DNA of 23,157 nucleotides, from positions 1-23,157 of the forward strand of contig JAVZCX010000009.1 in the NCBI GenBank assembly GCA_038874185.1, given 5' to 3'. Positions 7,878-15,731 of this stretch are shown one piece after another. The stretch comes from DTQF01 sp038874185 (GTDB lineage Archaea; Micrarchaeota; Micrarchaeia; CABMEP01). How positions within the stretch are numbered: position 1 is the first letter of the stretch; each line of letters opens with the position of its first letter. A program made the translations under genes and the position numbers. The notes under the pieces were generated by a model. It saw only the letters and a list, made by a program, of their open reading frames with translations, did not search any database and was not told the origin of the DNA.

Positions 7878-8855
7878 ATGGAAAAAGAATGGTTTGATGA
7901 GATAAAAGAAATGTGCCAAAGAATAAAAGAAGAAAATTCAAAAGTCATAAAAGAAAGCAAACAGCTTATAAAAAGAGCAGAAATAATGCAAAAATTTCTC
8001 AAAAGGAAAATCCAACAGGACCAAAAAATTATGGAAATGAATATTGAGAATCTAAGCAAGAATCCAGAGAGATACATAAGTGAACTTAGATCAAACAATT
8101 TAAGCAAAAGAAGAGAAGCCGTCAGTGAGTTAACAAGAATCGCAAAAACAACAAAGAATAAAGAGGAGCTTTATCTGATACGAGAAATGCTCGCTGAAGA
8201 ATTGAAAAAAGAGTCCGAATTGGCAGAAGATATACTTACTGCTTTCTTTGAATTGCATTTATCACAAAATTATTGCGCTCCGATAGTATGGGCCGCCAAA
8301 TCGCATCCTTCAGAAGAGATAAGAGAAATCGCAACTCTAATGCTGATAGAAATCTCAAAAATAGAAAAGATAAATGAAAAGGAAGATTGGAAAAAAAGGT
8401 TTAAGGAAAAGATCAAAAGGTATAGAGAAAGAACTGAAGCATATAATGGATTCAAAAAAGAAATAAATCAAACTCCATCTGAAGAAGCGCTTCTTAGGTT
8501 TAGTAATAAATTGATCGACATACTAACTGAATTTGTTTCCTTAAACTCAATGATTGATTCAAATATTGTAAAAAAGAAATTAAATGATGTTATTGATTTA
8601 AGAACCGTAGAAAAAATTTCTAAAGCCGCAGAAGGTAAAATAGAAATGATAAATCTACTAAATATTTATAATGCGAGCATTTCGATTTCAATCTTGCTTC
8701 TCAGTGGCAAAAATTTGGAAGAGAAGAAAGACGGAATAAACTCAAATATAGAAAAAGAACTTACTAAAGTTGGGAAAAAGGAAGAAAAGGTAACTGATTG
8801 GATAAACGAAAACAAACAAAAAACAAGGGACGATGGGAAAGAAAACCAAATGTGA
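7878..8855 (+). CDS. All-helical protein with HEAT/ARM-like repeats, unknown function
   Basis: 325 residues, rich in Lys and Glu, with no signal peptide or membrane segment. Residues 1-60 are a predicted charged coiled coil. Residues 65-90 (RSNNLSKRREAVSELTRIAK) and 142-160 (HPSEEIREIATLMLIEIS) have the helix pattern of HEAT/ARM repeats, with the characteristic R.eA..L core. The C-terminal third is helical and ends in a charged, probably disordered tail. The leaderless promoter fixes the start. It is divergent from pyrB and convergent with the radical SAM gene (15 nt apart), so it is a single-gene unit. HEAT proteins are usually scaffolds for protein contacts; nothing ties this one to a pathway. 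I do not recognise a named family. Confidence 0.8.
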   Translation: MEKEWFDEIKEMCQRIKEENSKVIKESKQLIKRAEIMQKFLKRKIQQDQKIMEMNIENLSKNPERYISELRSNNLSKRREAVSELTRIAKTTKNKEELYLIREMLAEELKKESELAEDILTAFFELHLSQNYCAPIVWAAKSHPSEEIREIATLMLIEISKIEKINEKEDWKKRFKEKIKRYRERTEAYNGFKKEINQTPSEEALLRFSNKLIDILTEFVSLNSMIDSNIVKKKLNDVIDLRTVEKISKAAEGKIEMINLLNIYNASISISILLLSGKNLEEKKDGINSNIEKELTKVGKKEEKVTDWINENKQKTRDDGKENQM

Positions 8856-8870
8856 AAACAGCTACAGTAT

Positions 8871-10127
8871 TTACGCATTGTTTATACTCCCATACAATAC
8901 TCCTTTTTTACTCAGCTGTCCTAAAAGTCTTTTCAATGTTTCATCTATTCTGCTTGGCTCTTCTTTGGCGAAAACTGTTTGGGGGAGTGGCGAAAATTTA
9001 TGCGCATGAATCAATGCCCCCATTGCAATTAGATTTTTTATCATGAAGATTGTTTGATCAACATCTTCTTCATCTTCTCCAGGGAGACCGAATATAAAGT
9101 CAACATGGGGGGTTATCTTTCTCTTTATACAGATATTTACTGCATTGTAAACATCTTGAATGTTATGCCCCCTATTTATATGTTTAAGGAGCCTTTCGCT
9201 TCCAGTCTGCGCTCCCAATATAATATTGTCATTTGATCCGTATTTCACAACTATGTCCACAGTATTTTCTGTAACATGTTCGGGCCTTACTTCTGAAGGA
9301 AAAGTGCCTATAAATTGCCTTCCATTGGGCCAGATTTCTTCATATACATTGGAAAAAAGAGATTCTAATGCATTTATATTCATATTTTTTCCATCCAAAG
9401 AGCCGTATGAAAACGCATCGGGCGATACATATCTTATATCGCGTAACTTGTGTTTTCTCATTTCTTTAACCCACCCCAAAACAACATCTTCTGACCTATG
9501 CCTTACTTTCGCTCCAAACAATTGTGGCGTTTGACAATAATAGCAACAAAATGGACAGCCTCTCGTTATTTCAATGGGACCAAACTTTAGATGTTTTATT
9601 GAAAAGGGAGGAAATTCATCCAAATTTATCATCTTAGATTTGCCAGTAAATACATATCCGTCTCCCTCTTTAAACATCAAACCTTTTATTTGTGAAAAAT
9701 CCCAATTGTTCATTATTGCTCTTAAAAAATTCGGAAATGAATCCTCAGCTTCGCCTATGAACACAATATCAAATCCTATATCTAAGGTACCTCTTGGATC
9801 ACCTGATGGGTGCGGTCCTCCTGCGATCAGCATCACTTTTTTATCTGCATTTAGATTCCTTCTTACTTCTAATATGTTATAAACTGTATCTGCAATCTTC
9901 TTTGTATGGCAAGTGAAAAATGAAAATGCAAATATAATCTTTTTATAAACGCTTAGATTTTGCTTAAGAAAAGATGTCATTTCGTTTTCTGTGGGAGCAA
10001 AGAAGATGTCAATATCTATATCTGGATTGGCCTCCAATGCTCCTAAAAGAGAATTAAAGCTATTTCTATTCTGGTTTTTATAGTTTATTACTAAAGCAAT
10101 CTCATTTCTAACTGCTTTTGATGCCAT
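8871..10127 (-). CDS. B12-binding-fold/radical SAM protein, MJ_1487-like
   Basis: 418 residues from ATG 10127. Residues 1-135 resemble the Rossmann-like B12-binding fold (AGGPHPSGDP at 102-111, GEAE at 125-128) but lack the cobalamin-ligand DxHxxG motif. The radical SAM domain follows, with the cluster motif C191-x3-C195-x2-C198 in TRGCPFCCYYCQ, a GAQTGSERLL segment and a DFIFGLPGE segment. Order and motifs resemble the archaeal MJ_1487 family, whose reaction I do not know. Expected chemistry is radical generation from AdoMet with a 4Fe-4S cluster, in the cytoplasm. A GTG nine bases upstream could extend the frame, but GTGAT (overlapping that GTG) is correctly placed as a ribosome-binding site for the ATG, so I chose the ATG. 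Confidence 0.85.
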   Translation of the reverse strand: MASKAVRNEIALVINYKNQNRNSFNSLLGALEANPDIDIDIFFAPTENEMTSFLKQNLSVYKKIIFAFSFFTCHTKKIADTVYNILEVRRNLNADKKVMLIAGGPHPSGDPRGTLDIGFDIVFIGEAEDSFPNFLRAIMNNWDFSQIKGLMFKEGDGYVFTGKSKMINLDEFPPFSIKHLKFGPIEITRGCPFCCYYCQTPQLFGAKVRHRSEDVVLGWVKEMRKHKLRDIRYVSPDAFSYGSLDGKNMNINALESLFSNVYEEIWPNGRQFIGTFPSEVRPEHVTENTVDIVVKYGSNDNIILGAQTGSERLLKHINRGHNIQDVYNAVNICIKRKITPHVDFIFGLPGEDEEDVDQTIFMIKNLIAMGALIHAHKFSPLPQTVFAKEEPSRIDETLKRLLGQLSKKGVLYGSINNA

Positions 10128-10317
10128 AAATATCACTTATATTCAGGCTACATAAGGTTTTTAATTCTAATTTGTGTAATAAATATAGAAACTACGCTTT
10201 TTGACGAAATTATATCTTTTTTCTAAAGGCGAGTAAATAGACAGTATCAATAATTAATGCAATATTCATGGCACTATAAACGATAACCTATGATATAGAG
10301 GATTATAAAGTGGAAAT

Positions 10318-10581
10318 ATGAAAAAAATTAAGAATGCTAAAGATAAAGTTATACAAAATAATGCTAGAAATGAAAAACGGGTCAACTTCAGTAGTGTAAA
10401 AAATGAACAGATAATAAAAAGAAATGAAAAACAAAAAGAAACAGATTCTAAAGAAATGAAACTTGTGGTAACAAAAATTAATGAGATAGAAAAAAGGAAA
10501 GAACTTATTGAAATTGCAAAAGAAGTTATTCACGAGTTTGAAGATGATGACGACCCGACAGCTGGCGGATTATTGTTTTAG
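10318..10581 (+). CDS. Small basic protein with acidic C-terminal tail
   Basis: 87 residues. The first ~70 are Lys/Asn/Glu-rich and helical; the end reads HEFEDDDDPTAGGLLF, an abrupt acidic patch followed by a short hydrophobic terminus. GTGGAAAT before the ATG is a weak ribosome-binding site. The gene stands alone between two minus-strand genes, with 190 bp of AT-rich sequence upstream that shows no other ORF. The charge layout recalls proteins whose acidic tails recruit partners, but that is analogy only. Codon use and length make it plausible; no family recognised. Confidence 0.6.
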   Translation: MKKIKNAKDKVIQNNARNEKRVNFSSVKNEQIIKRNEKQKETDSKEMKLVVTKINEIEKRKELIEIAKEVIHEFEDDDDPTAGGLLF

Positions 10582-10693
10582 TTTCTAATTGTATCTCTCT
10601 AATACATAATTTTATATCCTCTAATACAGATAATTAAGCTCTTTGATGTTTGAATTTTTCTTTAATTCCTATATCATTTTTATATCTTTAGAT

Positions 10694-11899
10694 TCACATT
10701 GTTGAGTCTATTGGTTTTGTCTCTACTTTTGTAATTTCTGGCTTTGTTTTAATATCTGGCACTGCAGATGGATACTTCATTATAACGTTGTAGTTTCTCG
10801 CATTCGGATCAATCCTTCCATTCGGAACTATCTTCTTTATGTCTGCTCCGAATGAAAGATGTCTTCCGATCACGGGATCAAGTGCCACTCTTGCTGTGTT
10901 TCTAAAGACAATTTTAGGACTGGATATCTCGAATTGACTGACATATTTATCATAAGCGAGTTTGCCCGGACCAAGTACTGAATAGTTAAGGAATATCTCT
11001 CTGTCTTCAAATTCCTGCCTGGACAGGTCTCCACCGCTAAACTTATACGCCATGTATATGCTATCTGCTCTCTCCTTTATTGCATCCCTTATCTTTTGAA
11101 TTGAGGATTCAATATCCTTCTGAGCGGGATTCCTTCCAAGCCCTGCTGCTTCAAGGCAATTCCTCCACTCTGTCTCGATTTTATCCTTGATTGTTGACAT
11201 CAGCAGATAATCTCTGACATTTAGTTCCTTTCCTTCCCTGTCCATCATATCCTTGTAATAATATTCGTATCTCCTTGGCGCGCTGTATGCATAGATCCTT
11301 ATCTTCCTTTGCTCAGCCTCACATTTTTCCTTCGCAATGTTGTTTACTGCAAGTATTATCTCTTTCATAAGCGAGCCAAGCCCGTATACCCCATTTCCAA
11401 TTTTAACCTTAGGCTTTACAAAAACAGTGGGACATATTATTGAGGATCCTTCCTTGCACGGCCAAACCCTGTCAAGCATTCCTCTTGGATTCTTTGTATC
11501 AAAATATCCGTAATTGGTGCATTCATTCCATGAAAGGGGATAATCGTCACCTTCCACCCTATCCCAGCTTCCGGTCATTGTTACCATGTTTATCGGCATT
11601 GCGCATATCCCACCAATCGGAATTGACTTTGATGGATCTTCCTGATTCAGAATAAGCGCAGCTATGCTATACTCTCCGCAGTTTTCAAGGTAGGACTCAA
11701 ATTGATCTATGCCAAGCCCGAGACTAGGATATTTATCTGCTTCCCAAGCCCGGTTGTGAATCTCCTGCATAGATACTAAGTCTTCATACAGCATATTTGA
11801 AAATATAACTGTCCTGGATATCTTTTCCCCAGTGTCTACATTTGTTAGAGATATCTCTTTCTCCCTAAATATCTTTCTTCCGTATTTTAGATATGACAT
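10694..11899 (-). CDS. GNAT-like acyltransferase with internal helical insert
   Basis: 401 residues from ATG 11899. The GNAT-like pattern is visible in pieces: helix 1 with IHNRAWE (47-53), a strand and loop ending IGGICAMP (95-102), WNECTNYGYFD (124-134), then VFVKPKVKIGNGVYGLGSLM (159-178) as the acetyl-CoA pyrophosphate loop, and IYAYSAPRRYEYY (202-214). About 100 residues (215-310) then form an insert rich in charged helices, before a C-terminal piece with D341-P-V, H347, G351-A and a V.MKY ending, seen in a group of GNAT proteins. It should transfer an acyl group to an amine, substrate unknown. A five-codon extension from TTG is possible but the TATA octamer 21 nt before the ATG favours 11899. 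Monocistronic. The family call is by pattern, so moderate. Confidence 0.6.
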   Translation of the reverse strand: MSYLKYGRKIFREKEISLTNVDTGEKISRTVIFSNMLYEDLVSMQEIHNRAWEADKYPSLGLGIDQFESYLENCGEYSIAALILNQEDPSKSIPIGGICAMPINMVTMTGSWDRVEGDDYPLSWNECTNYGYFDTKNPRGMLDRVWPCKEGSSIICPTVFVKPKVKIGNGVYGLGSLMKEIILAVNNIAKEKCEAEQRKIRIYAYSAPRRYEYYYKDMMDREGKELNVRDYLLMSTIKDKIETEWRNCLEAAGLGRNPAQKDIESSIQKIRDAIKERADSIYMAYKFSGGDLSRQEFEDREIFLNYSVLGPGKLAYDKYVSQFEISSPKIVFRNTARVALDPVIGRHLSFGADIKKIVPNGRIDPNARNYNVIMKYPSAVPDIKTKPEITKVETKPIDSTM

Positions 11900-11920
11900 A
11901 AAAACTAGAAACAATCCATA

Positions 11921-11928
11921 TATATAAA
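11921..11928 (-). promoter_or_regulatory. TATA box of the GNAT-like gene
   Basis: Minus strand TTTATATA, ending exactly 21 nt before the ATG at 11899. Predicts leaderless mRNA. Confidence 0.7.
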
Positions 11929-11949
11929 CCTTACCTATGCATTAAAAAT

Positions 11950-11998
11950 TTTATAAAAAATTAAAAGTTAAAAAATTAAAAATCCGAGATTGAGGATT
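11950..11998 (-). terminator. Terminator after the DUF2207/small-protein unit
   Basis: Just after the stop codon at 12001, the minus strand forms AATCC-8 nt-GGATT (11998-11981), then T5, T6 and further T-tracts. The stem is short, but the T-runs alone are typical of archaeal termination. Confidence 0.5.
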
Positions 11999-12000
11999 GG

Positions 12001-12231
12001 TTATTTCTTCTGTATTCGCCTTTGGATCTCGGCATGCTCAAGTATGTTTATCCACAATTCTATTGATCTTGCCATGGTGGCATAGTCATTCGAATTTATC
12101 TTCTTAAACCAATCATCGTCTAATTCTGAAGTCTTTATTTTGTCCTTCAGCTTTTTTGCAGCCGAGTCAAGGCTTTCCAAACTGTCTATTGCTCTATTCT
12201 TGAAAGGTGATTTCGAACCGAATTCCCGCAT
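12001..12231 (-). CDS. Small helical protein downstream of the DUF2207 gene
   Basis: 76 residues, no membrane segment, no cysteines, helical throughout, with a basic C-terminus (RRIQKK). AGGAGGTATC upstream of the ATG is the strongest Shine-Dalgarno match in the window, consistent with a second gene in an operon. It lies 64 nt after the DUF2207 gene on the same strand. I do not recognise a family; co-transcription suggests, but does not show, a shared role. Confidence 0.75.
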   Translation of the reverse strand: MREFGSKSPFKNRAIDSLESLDSAAKKLKDKIKTSELDDDWFKKINSNDYATMARSIELWINILEHAEIQRRIQKK

Positions 12232-12260
12232 ATTTATCTGATACCTCCTAGAAAGTTAGA

Positions 12261-12297
12261 ATAATAGCATGGTTTTTTAGGATAATAACATGGTTTT
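12261..12297. repeat. Imperfect 16-bp direct repeat
   Basis: ATAATAGCATGGTTTT (12261-12276) and ATAATAACATGGTTTT (12282-12297) differ at one base and are offset by 21 bp, filling the gap between the DUF2207 stop codon and the Shine-Dalgarno of the next gene. Role unknown. Confidence 0.5.
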
Positions 12298-14101
12298 ACC
12301 TGGCTCCGCCACCGCCTCCTCCGCCACCGCCTCCAGCTCCCCCGCCACCCCTTGATCTGCCGCTGCTCATATAAGCGGAAACGGTTCCTCGCGTTGAATT
12401 GGAAATGGAAACAGCAAACACTGCATATGATTTGAGCCTTACGTTTGATTTATACTCTGGTACTATCACATCCATTGCTTTAACTACTTGGTCGGCTATT
12501 CCAAACGCAGTAGCATAAACTAAAAGCCGCTCCCAAAGTATCACATCTTTTATTCCTTTTTCCTTCATCAATGTGAGCTCTTTCATAAACGTATAATATC
12601 TTAGAATCTTTTCATGCATGATTCTTCCTTCCCTGGACCATCTGCCTAGCAGATCTGGTCTCATATTTGTAATAAGTAACAAAAACGAATAGCCGAATAT
12701 AGAAATGAACAATAATGGTAAGAAGATAAGAAGCGTGGGGAAGAATGGAACCATGAACATCAAGCTTCCTAAAGATACAAAAAACCAAATAGTGAAACCA
12801 ATATTCATCAGATTTTGACCTGTTACGTCTATATAATTCTTAGATTTTACCAAATTTATGCATTTAGCAATTAAACCATTGGCAAATCCAAGAAATGCAA
12901 ATCTAAACGCATTTGCAGAATAGAATGAATCAATCTCATAGCTCCTTAATTTTCCTTTATCATATGAGAATCTACCATTTTCTAGATTTGATTTTATGAA
13001 TTCAAGAACTGTCCTTTGAATATCTGTAAGCTTGGAAGTGTCCATATCTGCAACAGGAATTAAATCGATCTTTTTACTTGCCCCAAAAATTTCTTTTGTT
13101 TCCCTTTCTTCAGCTTGCAAATAACCCAATCTAATAAGTTCCATTGTTTCAGCGGCGATTATGTGCGAAAGAAAGTCTGGATTTACCTGATTCGAAGCGA
13201 TTGGACTGAGAAGAATAGCTGCCTCAGTAGGGGAGATATCATCGCCTACCTCAGAAATGTCTCTTATGTATGGTGGAAGCGATTGCAACTCTGGGAGATT
13301 TTCATCCTTCCCATAAACAAGATATAAATAAATGAATAGCAATAAGGGAAAAATGACAAGTATGAATCCGTAAATTATTGAAAATAAACCGATGATGCCA
13401 GTATCATTTTGCTGACCAAGATAATTTTCCTCTTTTTTAATAATCTCTTCTCTTGCCATATAATTGTCCGCCTTTCTTAAGCTAGTGAACCAACTTTTTG
13501 GCATCAATAGATTTACTTCGTAATAGTTATTGGATGGATAATTCTCTGCAACTATTTCAATCTTATTTTCAATTGTATTTATTTGGCTTGAAGTGGAATT
13601 ATGAGTATATAACAAAGTTTCTGAGCCTGAATTAGGAAGAACTATAGTTATTCGAAGCGTCCCGATATCTTTCGGCCATTGGTCATACCAAACCTTGTAA
13701 AAGAATTGGGCTGCATCCTTTTGCTCAAGTATCTCTTCAGGAAGAGTATAATCAAAGACAGCAGTATAGGTACCGCTCTTAAATCCATCATCTTTTCTTA
13801 GAACCAACTCATACCTTCCTTGATTATACTGTGTATAAAATCTGCATTGTGTTTCTATGCAATATCCGGATGCGGATTCAATTTTTAATGACTTTGGATG
13901 CCAGGTGTATAATTCATGGTAGCAATCTGAGGTGGGGCAGGAGATTGAATATACAATTTCTTCATGAACGTTGATAGTACCATTCTTGTTAAGAGTATAA
14001 GCAATGGTTGCTGATGGATTAGAGTAGTCTTTTGCAAAAGACAATTGGATCAAAAAGAAAAATAGCATGAAAACGATTATAGCGAATGATTTTTGTTTCA
14101 T
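12296..14101 (-). CDS. DUF2207 family membrane protein with poly-glycine C-terminus
   Basis: 601 residues. Signal peptide 1-23, then an extracytoplasmic beta-rich domain (24-205) with the family's opening pattern (repeated strands, a YSISCP segment, FDYTLPEEI). Membrane segments at about 234-263, 431-452 and 454-477; a cytoplasmic winged-helix-like region between them (PPYIRDISEVGDDISPTEAA, 276-295). The protein ends in a long glycine run closed by AR, a hallmark of many DUF2207 (YciQ-like) proteins. Four cysteines at 55, 60, 81 and 86 in the exported domain could form disulfides. Family function is not established. Minus-strand TTTTAAAG (14130-14123) ends 21 nt before the ATG and GGGAAG precedes it, so leadered and leaderless starts are both possible. 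Heads a two-gene unit with the 76-residue protein. Confidence 0.88.
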   Translation of the reverse strand: MKQKSFAIIVFMLFFFLIQLSFAKDYSNPSATIAYTLNKNGTINVHEEIVYSISCPTSDCYHELYTWHPKSLKIESASGYCIETQCRFYTQYNQGRYELVLRKDDGFKSGTYTAVFDYTLPEEILEQKDAAQFFYKVWYDQWPKDIGTLRITIVLPNSGSETLLYTHNSTSSQINTIENKIEIVAENYPSNNYYEVNLLMPKSWFTSLRKADNYMAREEIIKKEENYLGQQNDTGIIGLFSIIYGFILVIFPLLLFIYLYLVYGKDENLPELQSLPPYIRDISEVGDDISPTEAAILLSPIASNQVNPDFLSHIIAAETMELIRLGYLQAEERETKEIFGASKKIDLIPVADMDTSKLTDIQRTVLEFIKSNLENGRFSYDKGKLRSYEIDSFYSANAFRFAFLGFANGLIAKCINLVKSKNYIDVTGQNLMNIGFTIWFFVSLGSLMFMVPFFPTLLIFLPLLFISIFGYSFLLLITNMRPDLLGRWSREGRIMHEKILRYYTFMKELTLMKEKGIKDVILWERLLVYATAFGIADQVVKAMDVIVPEYKSNVRLKSYAVFAVSISNSTRGTVSAYMSSGRSRGGGGAGGGGGGGGGGAR

Positions 14102-14113
14102 TTTCTTCCCTTA

Positions 14114-14137
14114 TAAAACCATCTTTAAAACCATCTT
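14114..14137. repeat. Two tandem 12-bp units upstream of the DUF2207 gene
   Basis: TAAAACCATCTT occurs twice head to tail, 13 to 36 nt before the DUF2207 ATG, overlapping the candidate TATA element. Could be an activator or repressor site, or chance. Confidence 0.45.
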
Positions 14138-14343
14138 TTCAGCATGAATTATATCTTTCCAGGCGCATACTGAAATCTAAAACTGCACTGTATTAATTGA
14201 TAGATGTGACGAATGTTTTTAAATATAACTCAAAAGAAGTTATTCCTTCATTAATTAATTCCTTCATTATTGATTGCTTCGTTAAATAGATCAAATGCGG
14301 TGATGCCTTATTATCGATACGTTTTTAAGCCTTAAATAACATA

Positions 14344-14351
14344 TATTAATA
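14344..14351 (+). promoter_or_regulatory. Candidate TATA box for the micropeptide/secreted-protein unit
   Basis: TATTAATA in a longer ATATATTAATA context, ending exactly 21 nt before the ATG at 14373, the same spacing as the leaderless genes of this window. Confidence 0.4.
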
Positions 14352-14372
14352 GGCCAATTTAAAAGATTGTAA

Positions 14373-14447
14373 ATGAAAGACTCATTCTTTCTGATTGCCT
14401 CGATGGTATCAATATACATTGATATTGTTAGAAATCTCAACAGTTAA
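14373..14447 (+). CDS. Possible 24-residue hydrophobic micropeptide
   Basis: ATG at 14373 to TAA at 14447 encodes 24 residues with a mostly hydrophobic core (FFLIASMVSIYIDIV). There is no Shine-Dalgarno, but a TATA-like octamer ends 21 nt upstream, which fits the leaderless rule seen elsewhere. It stops 23 nt before the ATG of the secreted protein, which has its own GGTGA site, as expected for a second gene. So short an ORF can arise by chance; treat as tentative. An alternative is that this stretch is only the leader of the 14471 gene. Confidence 0.3.
   Translation: MKDSFFLIASMVSIYIDIVRNLNS
14407..14424. repeat. Inverted repeat upstream of the secreted protein
   Basis: TATCAAT-ATAC-ATTGATA, perfect 7-bp arms, 47 to 64 nt before the ATG at 14471. 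Could be an operator or an RNA hairpin in the leader; it lies inside the tentative micropeptide ORF. Confidence 0.4.
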
Positions 14448-14470
14448 TTGGGAAATTAAATGGTGAAAAA

Positions 14471-15037
14471 ATGAAAAATATAATTAGAAAAAGTGCAACT
14501 GGCATTGCATTGTATTCAATGATTGCATCTGGAGTGAATGCTGAATCAAACATCTATGCAAGAAAAGCACCTTTAATGGAAGGAAAGATGGAAACTGTTA
14601 AGCAATATGGAACACATGAATTTGAAAAAATATCTTTTGATTCAAAGGCAAATTTCGAAGTTCCAATTCCTTCTACAAAGACAGTTGTAATAGATGAAGT
14701 GACTGGAAAGGAAATCAGCGAAAACAGATATGCAACAAGGGAAATGAAGTTTAAGGAAACGATAAGATACCATGAGCTTACCATAACCTTTTTCTCCTAC
14801 TCCTATACATTCAAAGAACAGTCAGCTGTCTTTTTAATAAGCGATGGCGAGGATGAGAAAAAAGTTGTTGTGGGATTGAAAAATGAGGTGCTTTTTGACT
14901 ATATCGTACCCGATCATGAATCAGCGTACAGGCTCCATATAAAGCTTGATGAACTGAAAATCGATGAGCATAAAGTAACTGTAAAGTTATTAAGAGAACG
15001 AATAAAACCTGAAGAAATGAACAGCAGCAAGAAATAG
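14471..15037 (+). CDS. Secreted beta-rich protein, unknown function
   Basis: 188 residues. Basic N-terminus, weakly hydrophobic segment and VNA/ES around residue 23-24 suggest a signal peptide. The mature part alternates charged and hydrophobic residues as in a beta sandwich (for example TIRYHELTITFFSYSYTF, 97-114) and has no cysteines and no second membrane segment, so it is probably released or loosely surface-bound. GGTGA six bases before the ATG supports the start. Convergent with the CYTH-like gene. No family recognised. Confidence 0.75.
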   Translation: MKNIIRKSATGIALYSMIASGVNAESNIYARKAPLMEGKMETVKQYGTHEFEKISFDSKANFEVPIPSTKTVVIDEVTGKEISENRYATREMKFKETIRYHELTITFFSYSYTFKEQSAVFLISDGEDEKKVVVGLKNEVLFDYIVPDHESAYRLHIKLDELKIDEHKVTVKLLRERIKPEEMNSSKK

Positions 15038-15091
15038 GCAAGGATGCAATGATCGAACTATTTGATCGAACGACTTTGAAACTAAACTCAC

Positions 15092-15112
15092 GATTTAATA
15101 TAAGATTAAATC
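15092..15112. terminator. AT-rich stem between convergent genes, possible two-way terminator
   Basis: GATTTAAT-ATAAG-ATTAAATC, perfect 8-bp arms, placed 55 nt after the secreted-protein stop and overlapping the CYTH-like stop codon. The weak AT stem makes this only a candidate. Confidence 0.35.
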
Positions 15113-15687
15113 TTTAATATGCTGTATCTATATAATTTTGGCTTTTTCAGCTTTTTTATCCCCAATCTCTGTTCCATTATTTCAAGCATTGAGGATAATG
15201 TAAAGGAGCTTACGCCAAGGGATTTTAGATATGCTATCTCCTCTTTGATCTTCTGTTTCTGATCTTTTGCTATTTCAACTTCCCCAGACCAGCCTAACCC
15301 CTTTATATTTTCTAGGACATAGATCTTCTTTTTCGATTTATTTGCAAACATTACTCCTTTCTTTTTCTCGATTTTTAGATATTTTTCATATCCTTGCTTT
15401 TCTAAGAAATTAACTGCAGTTTGCAAATTTTTGAACTTCTTTCTTGACTCTGATTTAACGCCATTCTTTCTCTCAAAGAATATCACTTCTGGCTTAAATT
15501 TGGGGATTTTCCATTTTCTAATCTTTGCGAGCTTCTTTGCTGAACGCTCGTGCTTGAAATAGATATCTAAAAATGCGTAAATCTTTGTCTTATATCCTTC
15601 TTTTTTCCAATTGGAGGAAAGTTTTTTTGCCAGAGATGGATTTAAGAAAAATCGCAACTCGAAATTCGATTTTGTTTTAGCTGCCAT
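15106..15687 (-). CDS. CYTH-domain-like protein, degenerate active site
   Basis: 193 residues, very basic. The order of elements fits the CYTH superfamily (class IV adenylate cyclase CyaB, thiamine triphosphatase): an N-terminal strand (FELRFFL, 9-15), a DIYF segment (41-44), strands with alternating basic residues (IFFERK, 69-74), then VLENIKGLGWSGEVEIA (124-140), matching the 'D.V.GLG.F.EIE' stretch, and LGVSSFTLSSMLEIM (157-171), matching the 'LG....SY.ELL' C-terminal helix. The diagnostic N-terminal ExExK, which binds metal and triphosphate, is reduced to a single E (E10), so catalysis is doubtful; it may bind a polyphosphate or nucleic acid instead. A TATA-like AATATAAT ends 21 nt before ATG 15687. 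The family call is moderate. Confidence 0.55.
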   Translation of the reverse strand: MAAKTKSNFELRFFLNPSLAKKLSSNWKKEGYKTKIYAFLDIYFKHERSAKKLAKIRKWKIPKFKPEVIFFERKNGVKSESRKKFKNLQTAVNFLEKQGYEKYLKIEKKKGVMFANKSKKKIYVLENIKGLGWSGEVEIAKDQKQKIKEEIAYLKSLGVSSFTLSSMLEIMEQRLGIKKLKKPKLYRYSILKI

Positions 15688-15731
15688 CTCCCATCAGTTT
15701 TGAATTTTATTATATTGTGTACCTGTATGCG

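Larger units (their letters stand above)
14102..14372. other. Intergenic region between DUF2207 and the plus-strand pair
   Basis: About 270 bp of AT-rich DNA without a supported gene. It contains a tandem repeat TAAAACCATCTT x2 (14114-14137) covering the DUF2207 promoter position, and a 12-bp direct repeat ATTCCTTCATTA (14242-14253 and 14258-14269). Divergent promoters are expected here. Confidence 0.5.

Noticed and set aside
14242..14269. 12-bp direct repeat ATTCCTTCATTA as an attachment site
   Set aside because: Too short, copies 16 bp apart, and no integrase or mobile gene nearby.
14102..14470. tRNA or structured RNA gene in the longest intergenic region
   Set aside because: No cloverleaf arms or GC-rich stems are visible; only AT-rich sequence, short repeats and the tentative micropeptide.
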